From the NCBI GenBank assembly GCA_902784465.1, contig CACZUZ010000025.1:1-35271 (forward strand): 35,271 bases of DNA. The letters are read 5' to 3'. This DNA is from an uncultured Bacteroidota bacterium. Its GTDB lineage: Bacteria > Bacteroidota > Bacteroidia > Bacteroidales > P3. Position numbers and translations under genes: made by a program. Positions 8,254-16,517 of the stretch are shown here, piece by piece. Position 1 is the stretch's first letter. Each line of letters starts with the position of its first letter. A model generated the notes under the pieces. The model ran no database searches, was not told the origin of the DNA, and worked only from the letters and a program-made list of their open reading frames with translations.

Positions 8254-8321
8254 TTTATTGTTTTTGGGATGGCTATCCTCTAGTATTTTTTATAAAAAAC
8301 GCCAATTCAAGGCTCGAATTT

Positions 8322-10385
8322 TCATTTTTTGGCATAGTTTTCGTTGCCTTCATGAAGGAATTCGAGGAACTGTGACGGGTCGGGATTGTAGGAGAAATTC
8401 TCCTTTGTCAGCTGGTTGCCGTCGGCGTCGATGATGACGTAGTATGGCTGTGCATTCATATTGTATTGGGTACGCTGGAAGAAGAGGTTGCGGCGACCAA
8501 GAGTCTTGATTATGCGGTCACCGTCCTTCACCCACTCGCTTTCGGGCAGGTCGATGTCGTTCATGTCGCAGTACAGCTCGCAGAGGACGAAATTGTCGTT
8601 CATGTATTTCTTCACCTCGTCGTTGGAGAGCACATACTGCTCCATCTTGCGGCAGTTGTTGCAGTTGATGCCTGTGAAATCGATAAAGATAGGCTTGCCT
8701 GTCTGACGGGCGAATGCCTTGGCCTCCTCGATGTCGAAGAAGCCCTTGTAGCCGAGAGGCTCATGCAGCTTGTCGGCATACTTGCGGTCGGCGGGAATGC
8801 CGTCAAAGCTCACCGCGCTGACGGCTGCACCCTTGTTCTCGACAACAATCTTCTCGATGTTGAAGTCCTGCGTGTGCATGGGAGGCAGGAAGCCGCTGAT
8901 GCCGTTGAGGGGAGCACCGAAAAGACCAGGAATCATATAGACAGTGAAGGAGAGCGATGCAATGGCAAAGAAGAGTCGGAGGACACCTATCTGTTTCAGT
9001 TCCTCATCACCCTTGAACTTGAGCTTGCCGAGGAGATACAATCCCATGAGGCCGAAGATGACAATCCAGAGAGCCAGGTATATCTCGCGGTCGAGCAGAC
9101 GCCATCCCCAGTAGAGGTCGGCCATCTGGAGGAACTTGAGGCCAAAGGCCAACTCAAGGAAAGCGAACACAATCTTCACCGAGTTGAGCCAGCCGCCCGA
9201 CTTCATGTTCTTGAGCACCGAGGGGAAAAAGGCCAAAAGGGTGAACGGCAGTGCGAAACCGATGCCAAAGCCGAGCATCGAAACCAGGCTAATCCAGCGA
9301 TTGGTGGTCGATGTCGCCAACTCGACAAGGGCTGCACCGATGATAGGACCCGTGCAGGAGAAAGAGACCAGCACGGTAGTGAGAGCGATGAAGAAAGGAG
9401 CCATGAGGCCACCCTTGTCAGCCTGAGCGTCACTGGCGTTGACCCATTTCTCCGGCATCTTGATTTCGAAAAGGCCAAAGAACGAGAGTGCGAAAACGAA
9501 GAAGATGACGAAGAAGATAAGGTTAGGAATACCATGAGTGCCGATGACGTTGAGCGACTCTGGGCCAAGGGCAAGCGTAAGTATGGCGCCAAGCACGGCA
9601 AACATGAAAATGATGGAACCGCCAAAGAAGAGAGCCTGACGGCGGTTCTTGCGCTTGTTGTCGCTGCTGTGCATGAAGAAGTTGACCGTCATGGGTATCA
9701 TGGGGAAGACGCATGGCGTGAACATGGTGACGATGCCAGCCAGCAGGGCACCGAAGAAGAGAGCCAGCAGAGATTTCTGCTGTTCTGGTTCCTCTGTCTC
9801 TGGCTCAGAAGCCACAACTTCTGCGACCGTGGCAGCAACCGTCTCGGCCTCATCAGCCGCTGTATCTGTGACAGCCTCTGCTGCAGTCTCTTCCGCACCA
9901 TCATTTTCGGCTATCAGAGGCTGTGACGATGCCGGCACCTTGAAGGTGAAGGGCTTGTCGTCGGGGGCTATACAGCTGCCGTCGTTGCAGAGCTGGTAAT
10001 ACATGGAACCCGTGACCGAGAAGGGCTGGGCGGTGGTGCGTTTGATCTTCTGGCGGAAGGTGACGCTGCCGCTGAACGAACGCACGACGCATTTGAAGAT
10101 ATCGTCCATCTCCTCGTGAGCCTTCGGTTCCATCACGCCGCCGACGAGATTATAGTTTTTGTCTTTGGTGAATGTAAACTCCGATGGTATGGGCCCGCTG
10201 GGGTCGGACTTCTGCGAATATATATGCCAGCCGTTGTCGAGCTTGAGTACAAACTGCAGTTCCACCTCGTCGTTAGGCAGCTCCTTCACTTTGTAGCTCC
10301 AGTGCGCTGGGTCGATCTGCGCCGATAGGGTCATAATGGCGGCCATGAAAAGGCCAAAGAAGAGTGATTTCACAATGTTTTTCAT
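8322..10385 (-). CDS. dsbD: Thiol:disulfide interchange protein DsbD
   Basis: An inner-membrane electron conduit that passes reducing power from cytoplasmic thioredoxin to the periplasm. All three modules are present. After a signal peptide (MKNIVKSLFFGLFMAAIMTLSAQ), an N-terminal immunoglobulin-like domain carries the pair Cys133/Cys138 in LCNDGSC. An acidic Ala/Glu-rich linker follows (about 160-203). The eight-helix membrane domain holds Cys225 in TPCVFPMIP and Cys344 in SCTGP. The C-terminal thioredoxin domain has Cys575-N-N-Cys578. The start at 10385 is chosen because it begins the signal peptide and follows the promoter; longer in-frame starts cross the promoter. It is divergent from three cysteine-rich lipoprotein genes, which are possible clients. 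Confidence 0.95.
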   Translation of the reverse strand: MKNIVKSLFFGLFMAAIMTLSAQIDPAHWSYKVKELPNDEVELQFVLKLDNGWHIYSQKSDPSGPIPSEFTFTKDKNYNLVGGVMEPKAHEEMDDIFKCVVRSFSGSVTFRQKIKRTTAQPFSVTGSMYYQLCNDGSCIAPDDKPFTFKVPASSQPLIAENDGAEETAAEAVTDTAADEAETVAATVAEVVASEPETEEPEQQKSLLALFFGALLAGIVTMFTPCVFPMIPMTVNFFMHSSDNKRKNRRQALFFGGSIIFMFAVLGAILTLALGPESLNVIGTHGIPNLIFFVIFFVFALSFFGLFEIKMPEKWVNASDAQADKGGLMAPFFIALTTVLVSFSCTGPIIGAALVELATSTTNRWISLVSMLGFGIGFALPFTLLAFFPSVLKNMKSGGWLNSVKIVFAFLELAFGLKFLQMADLYWGWRLLDREIYLALWIVIFGLMGLYLLGKLKFKGDEELKQIGVLRLFFAIASLSFTVYMIPGLFGAPLNGISGFLPPMHTQDFNIEKIVVENKGAAVSAVSFDGIPADRKYADKLHEPLGYKGFFDIEEAKAFARQTGKPIFIDFTGINCNNCRKMEQYVLSNDEVKKYMNDNFVLCELYCDMNDIDLPESEWVKDGDRIIKTLGRRNLFFQRTQYNMNAQPYYVIIDADGNQLTKENFSYNPDPSQFLEFLHEGNENYAKK

Positions 10386-10428
10386 GTATTTCAGATTGTT
10401 ATATGTATTATTCATTATTGAAAAGCGA

Positions 10429-10438
10429 TGCAAAAGTA
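10429..10438 (-). promoter_or_regulatory. Promoter of dsbD
   Basis: TACTTTTGCA followed by TCGCTTTTC on the minus strand, 43 nt before the chosen start. It matches the rocD promoter context. Confidence 0.75.
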
Positions 10439-10481
10439 CATTTTTTTTTGGGAAAAAGATTTGTTTTAATAAAAAATTGTG

Positions 10482-10490
10482 TATTTTTGC
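10482..10490 (+). promoter_or_regulatory. Promoter of the cysteine-rich lipoprotein cluster
   Basis: TATTTTTGC with a -33 TTTG ending near 10463, about 18 nt upstream. It is divergent from the dsbD promoter, whose -7 box is 44 nt away. Confidence 0.75.
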
Positions 10491-10557
10491 AAAAAACAAA
10501 GGGGTTGCCGAAAACCTAATAGAGTAGGCATAACAAACACAATAAAAACATATTACA

Positions 10558-10779
10558 ATGAAGAAAGTTATTTTGGCTATTGCCGTAGTTGCCGCTGTCG
10601 CTTGCTTCAGCAGCTGCAAAAAGAACTGCGTTTGCAACGCAACCTACACTATGATGGGCGAGACCATGAAAGTTGGTCCTATGACCATCGAAGACCAGAA
10701 GAACTGCGATGACGTTGATGTCCCCGCTGCTTGGTCTAGCTTTGGCGCTAGCCTCAAAATGGATTGCAAAGCTGAATAA
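10558..10779 (+). CDS. Small cysteine-rich lipoprotein, paralogue 1
   Basis: A 73-residue predicted lipoprotein of unknown function. The signal sequence ends at a lipobox, FSSC, with Cys20 as the lipidated residue. The mature part has four more cysteines: a C-x-C pair (Cys24, Cys26), Cys50 and Cys70. The same spacing recurs in the next two genes, so the three form one family. It has its own promoter and an intrinsic terminator 20 nt after its stop. The coding region is too short for motif searching by eye. Proximity to dsbD suggests a link to envelope thiol chemistry, which is inference only. Confidence 0.85.
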   Translation: MKKVILAIAVVAAVACFSSCKKNCVCNATYTMMGETMKVGPMTIEDQKNCDDVDVPAAWSSFGASLKMDCKAE

Positions 10780-10799
10780 TGCTGTAAGCAAACCCGAAA

Positions 10800-10828
10800 A
10801 ACGCTGTCCTGTATGGGCAGCGTTTTTT
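10800..10828 (+). terminator. Terminator between lipoprotein paralogues 1 and 2
   Basis: The arms AACGCTGTCC and GGGCAGCGTT (one G-U pair) with a 5-nt loop are followed by TTTT then GC. It ends 15 nt before the next ATG, so paralogue 2 may depend on partial read-through. Confidence 0.75.
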
Positions 10829-10843
10829 GCTTTTGTCCCAACG

Positions 10844-11053
10844 ATGAAAAAAACAACACTGTTGCTCCTGTCGGCATCACTGCTGCTCTCCTCCTGCTAC
10901 AAACATTGCACCTGCAAGACATGGTACGACGGCTATGTGCCTGTCTATCACGAGGGGGTGGAGCTTGACAAGAGTCTCTACAGCCAATGTTCCGACATGG
11001 ACAACATCACCAATATCGACCCCAAAGAGGGTATTGAATGTATCGACGAATAA
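10844..11053 (+). CDS. Small cysteine-rich lipoprotein, paralogue 2
   Basis: A 69-residue predicted lipoprotein. The ATG at 10844 starts a classic signal (MKKTTLLLLSASLLLSSC) with lipobox LSSC and lipidated Cys18. The mature part has Cys22-x-Cys24, Cys49 (QCSDMDN) and Cys66 near the C-terminus, the same layout as the flanking paralogues. An in-frame ATG at 10709 would overlap paralogue 1 and lacks a signal peptide, so it is not used. Function is unknown. It shares CSD/CSE and TDP/DP-type residues with paralogue 3 in particular. Confidence 0.82.
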   Translation: MKKTTLLLLSASLLLSSCYKHCTCKTWYDGYVPVYHEGVELDKSLYSQCSDMDNITNIDPKEGIECIDE

Positions 11054-11073
11054 CTAACCAAACAATCCACATC

Positions 11074-11289
11074 ATGAAGAAAACAGCATCCTTACTTATC
11101 GCCCTTGCCGCCATGGCATGCCTCGGCCTCTCCTCTTGCGCCGACAAGACATGCAGCTGCAAGAATTATGTGGCCGGTTTCGAATCGGGCCAAGTCGAAG
11201 AAAAGCTCGGCGACCACGACAACTGCAGTGAGCTTACAGAGCTCACCATCACCGACCCCGAGATGAAAACGGGTAAGGTGTGCGAATAG
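11074..11289 (+). CDS. Small cysteine-rich lipoprotein, paralogue 3
   Basis: A 71-residue predicted lipoprotein, starting 20 nt after paralogue 2 and probably co-transcribed with it. The lipobox is LSSC (Cys22). The mature cysteines are Cys27-x-Cys29, Cys51 and Cys70, the last being the penultimate residue. The pattern matches the other two genes: C-x-C, 21-24 residues, C, 16-19 residues, C. The family does not match anything I can name. Two disulfides per protein, or a metal site, are possible. Confidence 0.83.
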   Translation: MKKTASLLIALAAMACLGLSSCADKTCSCKNYVAGFESGQVEEKLGDHDNCSELTELTITDPEMKTGKVCE

Positions 11290-11329
11290 GGGTCAGTCCG
11301 AATTGGGCGTTATAAAAATCCTGAGAGAC

Positions 11330-11361
11330 AGCTGCTACTTCAACTTGAATAGCAGCTTTTT
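11330..11361 (+). terminator. Terminator of the lipoprotein cluster, overlapping the end of the opposing gene
   Basis: AGCTGCTA and TAGCAGCT form the outer stem, with TTCAA/TTGAA pairing inside, followed by TTTTT. The right half lies within the last codons of the minus-strand gene that ends at 11335. Confidence 0.75.
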
Positions 11362-12783
11362 CTCGCCCTTGTCGGTGCGGATGTAGAGGGTGTAGTCCAA
11401 CTTGGGCATCTTGCTTATGGTTATACGGGCACCGTTGCGGTACTGCGGCAGTTTACGCACGCTGGCACCGTCGGGGCCGACAAATTCGACCTCGGCTACG
11501 GGGCTTTCCATGGTGATGGTTATATAGCCCTGGTCGAGGAAGGGGTTGACGACCACACGCTCTTTCGAAGTCCCCTGTGCCTCCATGCCCGACGAGGCCA
11601 CAAAGTCCTGACCAAACAAGGCTCCGCCAACCTGGTTGAGTTTGCGGTTGGCAGGAGAGAAGGTACGCATGTCGTCGGTGGGGGTCAGCGTCAGCGTGGC
11701 TCCAACAGCAACCTCCATATAGTAACGGCCATCGGCATCGGTGACAACCTGCTGCTGCCCGTCGCTGACGGTGACGCCGGCAAGGGCCGCGCCGCGGTCG
11801 TCGGTGACACGCCCCATCACGGGATGACCGCTGAAACGCGTCAATCCCTGCATATTGCTGCCGAACCACTTGTTGCCCATGCCGTCGACCATGACGCGAC
11901 GGTGTATGTCATCGGGGAGCTGCCCATTGCGGGGCTTGTAAATCCACCAGTTATCCTTGCCGTCAAAGAGGACTACCCCCTTGTCGGTAACCATCCAGAT
12001 AGCACCCGAGGGGTCGAAGGCAAGGTCGTTGACCTGGTTGCAGGGCAGCGGGCTGTTGGAAGTGTTGTATACCGTCCAGCTGTCGCCCTCTATGCGAACC
12101 AGGCCTCCTAACGTGCCAAGCCATTTCACATCGTTCTTGTCTATGATTATTGCCGGCACAATATTGTCGGGCAGCTTCGAGTTGCCCGTGGTGTATGATG
12201 TCCAGGTGCGGTCGTTGAAAACCGAGAGACCGTCGTTGGTGCCAATCCATTTGCGGTTGGCGCGGTCGATGGCCACACAGAGGATAAAGTCGCTGAGCAG
12301 CTGCGAGTCGCTGGATGTATACTTCTTCCAGTCGCTGCCGTCATACCGCACCAGTCCTCCGAGGGTCACACCAATCCATTTCACATCGTTGCGGTCGATG
12401 GCAATCTTGGAGATGAACTTCATCTGCAGCTTCTTCATCTGCTCCTTGTGCTCCGTCCATCGCGAGCCGTCGAACTCGATGACGCCATAGTCGTCGGTAC
12501 CAATCCATAGCACATTGTTGCCATCCACTGTCAAGCAGTTGACATACTGGTCCTTGAGCTTCTCGTTGAACATCGAGAAGTCGGTCCATGTTTTGCCTGT
12601 AAGCTTCGCCATTCCCAGTTCCGTGCCAAACCATTTGCTGTTCTTCTTGTCGCAGGCCATGGCAAGGATGGTGTTGCCCAGCTCAGAGTTTTTCATTGTG
12701 AAACGTGTCCAGACCTGGGCGTTAGAGACTGAAAAGATATTGATAAGAGAGACTATTGCAGCAACAAAAAGTTTATTTTTCAT
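11335..12783 (-). CDS. Secreted two-component-type beta-propeller protein with carboxypeptidase-regulatory-like domain and probable T9SS tail
   Basis: An exported protein with a signal peptide (MKNKLFVAAIVSLINIFSVSNAQ). Six or more Reg_prop repeats occupy about residues 30-320, each with KW(I/F)G(T)..GL..(F/Y)DG..W..Y and an intervening D(R/K)(N)DVKW. These blades are best known from sensor domains of Bacteroides hybrid two-component systems, but no kinase or DNA-binding part follows here. A VMGRVTDDRGAALAGVTV segment begins a carboxypeptidase-regulatory-like (CarboxypepD_reg) domain at about 325-395. The last 80 residues end YTLYIRTDKGEKKLLFKLK, resembling a T9SS sorting domain. It lies 12 nt downstream of the next gene on the same strand and is probably co-transcribed with it. 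Confidence 0.85.
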   Translation of the reverse strand: MKNKLFVAAIVSLINIFSVSNAQVWTRFTMKNSELGNTILAMACDKKNSKWFGTELGMAKLTGKTWTDFSMFNEKLKDQYVNCLTVDGNNVLWIGTDDYGVIEFDGSRWTEHKEQMKKLQMKFISKIAIDRNDVKWIGVTLGGLVRYDGSDWKKYTSSDSQLLSDFILCVAIDRANRKWIGTNDGLSVFNDRTWTSYTTGNSKLPDNIVPAIIIDKNDVKWLGTLGGLVRIEGDSWTVYNTSNSPLPCNQVNDLAFDPSGAIWMVTDKGVVLFDGKDNWWIYKPRNGQLPDDIHRRVMVDGMGNKWFGSNMQGLTRFSGHPVMGRVTDDRGAALAGVTVSDGQQQVVTDADGRYYMEVAVGATLTLTPTDDMRTFSPANRKLNQVGGALFGQDFVASSGMEAQGTSKERVVVNPFLDQGYITITMESPVAEVEFVGPDGASVRKLPQYRNGARITISKMPKLDYTLYIRTDKGEKKLLFKLK

Positions 12784-12795
12784 CGGGAGAATGGT

Positions 12796-14061
12796 TTAGG
12801 TTTTATGCTTTTCTTTTTTGGCGGCAGGAAAGAGGATATTGTTAAGTATCAGTCGATAGCCTGGCGAGTTCGGGTAGAGCGAGAGGTCCGTCGGGGGGTC
12901 ACCGACGAAATGGCGATAGTCCTCGGGGTCGTGTCCGCCGAGGAATGTCCAGGTGCCCTTGCCATACTCACCGTGGAGATAGCGGACCTCGCCCAGCTCC
13001 TTGTTCTCACCCATAATCAGCGCGTTGGTCTTCACCGTCGAACGACGGAACGCCGTTGTCTGCCCCATGAAACCATGAATGATACGCGTGTGGTTTTGGG
13101 TCAGCATAGTGGGGATCCAGTCCCATTTGGCCGAGAAGTCGAAGAGGGTGAAGAAATCGTTCTTCTCGTTAATCTGGCGTTGGCGGGTGCGGTCGTCGAT
13201 GTCGATGGTCGAAATCTCATATTCGGCTGGGTTGGTGCTGATGCGGAAATCTTTGAAAGCAAAGCATTTGGAATAGTCAAGAAGTTCTTGGGCATTGGGC
13301 TGCATAGGGTCGCCGTCGAACATGACATCGCAGATGTCGACATTCTCGGCTGCCAAAGCCACATCGTAGCTGTCGGGTGCCGAACACATGGCGAAAAGGA
13401 AGCCTCCACCCATGACGAAGTCGCGGATTTTGTGTACCACGGCGAGTTTAAGCTGCGACACCTTCTGATAGCCAAGCTTGTGGGCGCGAGCTTCCTGGTC
13501 GCGGACATCCTCTATGTACCACTGGGCGTTGCGGTAGTTGCCCCAGAATTTGCCATACTGTCCAGTGAAGTCCTCATGATGGAGGTGGAGCCAGTCGTAG
13601 GTTGGCAGCACGCCAGCCACAACCTCTTCGTCGTAGATGACATCGTAGGGTATTTCGGCGTATGTCATCACCAGCGTCACGGCATCGTCCCACGGCAGCT
13701 TGCTCTTGGGAGAGTAGACGGCAATCTTGGGAGCCTTCTGCAGACGCACAGCATCCATATTGACCGATGGGTCCGCAATTTCGGAGAGGATAGCCGTCGA
13801 CTGGCCGTCGGCGATAACCTCGGTGCTTACTCCGCGGAGCTTGGCCTGGCGTTCTATCGACTCTGCGTATTTCATCATGAATGTGCCGCCACGATAGTTA
13901 AGGAGCCATGTTACCTCCACCTCACGCTCGAGGGCGTAGTAGGCTATACCATACGCCTTCAGGTGGTTACGCTGCGTTTCATCCATCGGCACAAGCAGAT
14001 AAGAGGCCGATGCCGAGAGGGATAGCATTACCAGTATAAGTGTGAAAACTGTTTTTTTCAA
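12796..14061 (-). CDS. Secreted Bacteroidetes protein of unknown function (family often labelled asparagine synthetase B)
   Basis: 421 residues using a TTG start at 14061. This start gives a proper signal peptide (LKKTVFTLILVMLSLSASAS) followed by YLLVPMDETQRNHLKAYGIAY. An in-frame upstream ATG would add a non-signal leader. From memory, relatives in Bacteroides carry the name asparagine synthetase B. I see no N-terminal catalytic cysteine, no glutaminase motifs and no SGGxDS pyrophosphatase loop, so that label is not supported. Conserved-looking segments include LNYRGGTFM, VMGGGFLFAMCSAPDSYDVAL, IIHGFMGQTTAFRRSTVKTN and GTWTFLGGHDPEDYRH. The last suggests a glutamine-amidotransferase-like alpha/beta fold, as inference. 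It is the first gene of a pair with the propeller gene. Confidence 0.8.
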   Translation of the reverse strand: MKKTVFTLILVMLSLSASASYLLVPMDETQRNHLKAYGIAYYALEREVEVTWLLNYRGGTFMMKYAESIERQAKLRGVSTEVIADGQSTAILSEIADPSVNMDAVRLQKAPKIAVYSPKSKLPWDDAVTLVMTYAEIPYDVIYDEEVVAGVLPTYDWLHLHHEDFTGQYGKFWGNYRNAQWYIEDVRDQEARAHKLGYQKVSQLKLAVVHKIRDFVMGGGFLFAMCSAPDSYDVALAAENVDICDVMFDGDPMQPNAQELLDYSKCFAFKDFRISTNPAEYEISTIDIDDRTRQRQINEKNDFFTLFDFSAKWDWIPTMLTQNHTRIIHGFMGQTTAFRRSTVKTNALIMGENKELGEVRYLHGEYGKGTWTFLGGHDPEDYRHFVGDPPTDLSLYPNSPGYRLILNNILFPAAKKEKHKT

Positions 14062-14162
14062 TCTCGAATTAGTTTGTGATGTACACCAATAACAAAGAAA
14101 CATATTTTTTATTGTAAAAACTGGACAAGAAAGATTTTTTTTGTCACATGAAATAAAAGTAC

Positions 14163-14171
14163 TATCTTTGC
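14163..14171 (+). promoter_or_regulatory. Promoter of tRNA-Leu
   Basis: TATCTTTGC followed by AAAGCG on the plus strand. It lies about 90 nt before the tRNA. Confidence 0.6.
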
Positions 14172-14260
14172 AAAGCGAAAAAACGGAGACTACAACCATT
14201 AATTCACTAACAATTAGTTAATTAACCAAGCACCCTCATCGTTATCGTTCATAGTAATCC

Positions 14261-14342
14261 GCGGATATGGCGTAATTGGTAGCCGCGCTAGACTTAGGAT
14301 CTAGTTCTTCACGGAGTGGGGGTTCGAGTCCCCCTATCCGCA
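14261..14342 (+). tRNA. tRNA-Leu (anticodon UAG)
   Basis: The acceptor arms GCGGATA and TATCCGC pair perfectly. The anticodon stem CTAGA/TCTAG encloses loop CTTAGGA with anticodon TAG. A long variable arm (TTCTTCACGGAGT) marks a class II tRNA, and the T-arm is GGGGG-TTCGAGT-CCCCC. CCA is not encoded. This decodes CUA, and CUN by wobble. Confidence 0.95.
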
Positions 14343-14349
14343 CAAAATG

Positions 14350-14381
14350 AACCGATTGTTGAAAAACTTTCGGTTTTTTTT
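14350..14381 (+). terminator. Probable terminator after tRNA-Leu
   Basis: AACCGA and TCGGTT form a 6-bp stem with a long loop, followed by a run of T. The stem is modest, but its position 8 nt after the tRNA supports it. Confidence 0.5.
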
Positions 14382-14413
14382 ATGTGTTTAACTCTGAAAT
14401 TGATTTTTTTTAG

Positions 14414-14422
14414 TATTTTTGC
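14414..14422 (+). promoter_or_regulatory. Promoter of parE
   Basis: TATTTTTGC on the plus strand, 69 nt before the ATG at 14492. Confidence 0.65.
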
Positions 14423-14491
14423 CTTTTGAGTGTAAAAATGCAACCGTGTTTTTCTACTTGAAAAAGACATACTTATAGTATTAGACATAAA

Positions 14492-16453
14492 ATGGAAGAA
14501 GAGTTAATCACCCCTATCGTTGACGATTACGACGAAAGTAAGATTGTGCATCTGGAGGACATGGTGCACATACGTCTGCGTCCCGGCATGTACATCGGCA
14601 AGCTGGGCGACGGCTCGTCGCACGACGATGGCATCTACGTGCTCATCAAAGAGGTGATTGACAATGCCATCGACGAGTTTACATCGGGTTACGGCAAGCG
14701 CATCAATGTCAACATCGACTTCGCCGAACGACGTGTGTCGATACGCGACTTCGGTCGTGGCATCCCCCTGGGCAGCATCGTCGATGCCGTCAGCAAACTC
14801 AACACCGGAGCCAAGTACGACAGCAAGGTCTTCCAGAAGTCGGTGGGCCTTAACGGCGTGGGTACCAAGGCCGTGAATGCCTTGAGCAGCTGGTTTAAGG
14901 TGCAGTCGGTACGCGACGGGAAAACACGCATAGCCGAATTTGCAGAAGGCAAGCTAGTCTCCGATACGGGAATAATCAACATAGACACGTTGAATGATGA
15001 CAAGTTGAGTGATTCTCAAAACGGTTCAACGGATAAACATATCAACAGTTCTACTGAAAACGGCACCCTCGTCGAATTTATTCCCGACAACAAGCTCTTC
15101 GGTAACTTCCACTTTGTCAACGAGTATGTGGAGCGCCGCATCTGGAACTACGCCTACCTCAACAAAGGTCTTACCCTCTACTACAACGACCGCCGCTACT
15201 ACTCCAAGAACGGTCTGCTCGACCTTCTGGAACACAATATGGACAGCGAAGGACTCTACCCCGTGGTGCATATCAAGGAGGGCGACTTTGAGTGTGCCTT
15301 TACCCATGTCAACGGCCAAAGCAACGACTACTATTACAGTTTCGTCAACGGCCAGCACACCACCGAGGGCGGCACACACCAAAGTGCTTTCCGCGAAGGT
15401 TTTGCCCGCGTGGTACGCGACTTCTACAAGAAAGACTGCGAGCCGTCGGACATCAGGCAGGGACTCGTCTGCGCCCTCTGTGTACGAATCCAAGAGCCTG
15501 TCTTCGAGGCTCAAACCAAGACCAAGCTGGGCTCCACCCATCTTGCCCCTAACAAGGCCGACGGAACCAACGACAGTCCTCTGCTCAAGACCTATGTGCT
15601 TGACATACTGAAACGCCACCTCGACAACTACCTGCATATCAACTCCGAAACAGCAGAGAACCTGCTGGCCAAAATCAACGCCAACGAGAAAGAACGCAAG
15701 GAGATTGCCGGCATCAAAAAGGTGGCCAAGGCGGCCAACAAGAAGGCCAGCCTCAACAACCGCAAGCTGCGCGACTGCCATATCCACTACAACAGCAACC
15801 ATGCCCGCCGGTTGGAGACCACAGTCTTCATCACCGAGGGCGACTCGGCAAGCGGCAGCATCACCAAAAGCCGCGACGTCGCCACACAAGCCGTCTTCAG
15901 CCTTCGCGGCAAACCACAGAACACCTTTAAAATAAGCAAGGTGGATGTCTACGAGAACGATGAGCTCAATCTGCTCCACAACGCCCTCGACATCGATGAC
16001 GGCATGGATGGCCTGCGCTACAACAACGTGGTGATTGCCACCGATGCCGATGTCGACGGAATGCACATACGCCTGCTGCTGCTCACCTTCTTCCTGCGTT
16101 TCTATCCCGACCTGATTCGCACCGGCCACGTCTACATACTCCAGACCCCCCTCTTCCGCGTCCGCAACAAACAGAAGACCACCTACTGCTACACCGACGA
16201 AGAACGCATCGACGCCATCCACAACACCCCTAATGCTGAAATCACTCGATTCAAAGGTCTTGGCGAAATATCGCCCGACGAGTTCAAGAACTTCATCGGC
16301 AAGGACATGCGCCTCGACCCCGTGCTGCTCCACAAGGACTTCGACACCAAAGGCGTGCTGCGATTCTATATGGGCAACAACACCATGGAACGCCGCGAAT
16401 TCATAATGGCCAACCTCAAAGTGGAGGATGACGAGAGCATTGTCGTGGCTTAA
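14492..16453 (+). CDS. parE: DNA topoisomerase IV subunit B
   Basis: The ATPase subunit of a type IIA topoisomerase that decatenates replicated chromosomes. The 653-residue length fits ParE rather than GyrB. GHKL motifs are complete: [17 protein letters not shown] and [14 protein letters not shown]. The transducer lysine loop is QTKTKLGS. The TOPRIM catalytic residues are Glu449 in EGDSASG and Asp518/Asp520/Asp522 in DADVDG. The C-terminal [15 protein letters not shown] is typical. Residues about 158-190 form a polar, AT-rich insertion (Asn/Ser/Asp-rich) in the ATPase domain where relatives have a short loop. The partner parC does not follow; a T9SS cargo gene does. Confidence 0.93.
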   Translation: MEEELITPIVDDYDESKIVHLEDMVHIRLRPGMYIGKLGDGSSHDDGIYVLIKEVIDNAIDEFTSGYGKRINVNIDFAERRVSIRDFGRGIPLGSIVDAVSKLNTGAKYDSKVFQKSVGLNGVGTKAVNALSSWFKVQSVRDGKTRIAEFAEGKLVSDTGIINIDTLNDDKLSDSQNGSTDKHINSSTENGTLVEFIPDNKLFGNFHFVNEYVERRIWNYAYLNKGLTLYYNDRRYYSKNGLLDLLEHNMDSEGLYPVVHIKEGDFECAFTHVNGQSNDYYYSFVNGQHTTEGGTHQSAFREGFARVVRDFYKKDCEPSDIRQGLVCALCVRIQEPVFEAQTKTKLGSTHLAPNKADGTNDSPLLKTYVLDILKRHLDNYLHINSETAENLLAKINANEKERKEIAGIKKVAKAANKKASLNNRKLRDCHIHYNSNHARRLETTVFITEGDSASGSITKSRDVATQAVFSLRGKPQNTFKISKVDVYENDELNLLHNALDIDDGMDGLRYNNVVIATDADVDGMHIRLLLLTFFLRFYPDLIRTGHVYILQTPLFRVRNKQKTTYCYTDEERIDAIHNTPNAEITRFKGLGEISPDEFKNFIGKDMRLDPVLLHKDFDTKGVLRFYMGNNTMERREFIMANLKVEDDESIVVA

Positions 16454-16517
16454 CGTACCATTCGCTATCCAACAATTCAATTCCAATTATTAATAAACCC
16501 CAAAAAAACAAAAAAAA

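Noticed and set aside
8466-9926. 486-codon plus-strand open frame over dsbD
   Set aside because: Antisense of DsbD; the charged low-complexity translation matches no family.
12805-14025. 406-codon plus-strand open frame
   Set aside because: Antisense of the exported protein with a clear signal peptide and operon partner.
15026-16486. 486-codon minus-strand open frame over parE
   Set aside because: Antisense of ParE, whose motifs are complete.
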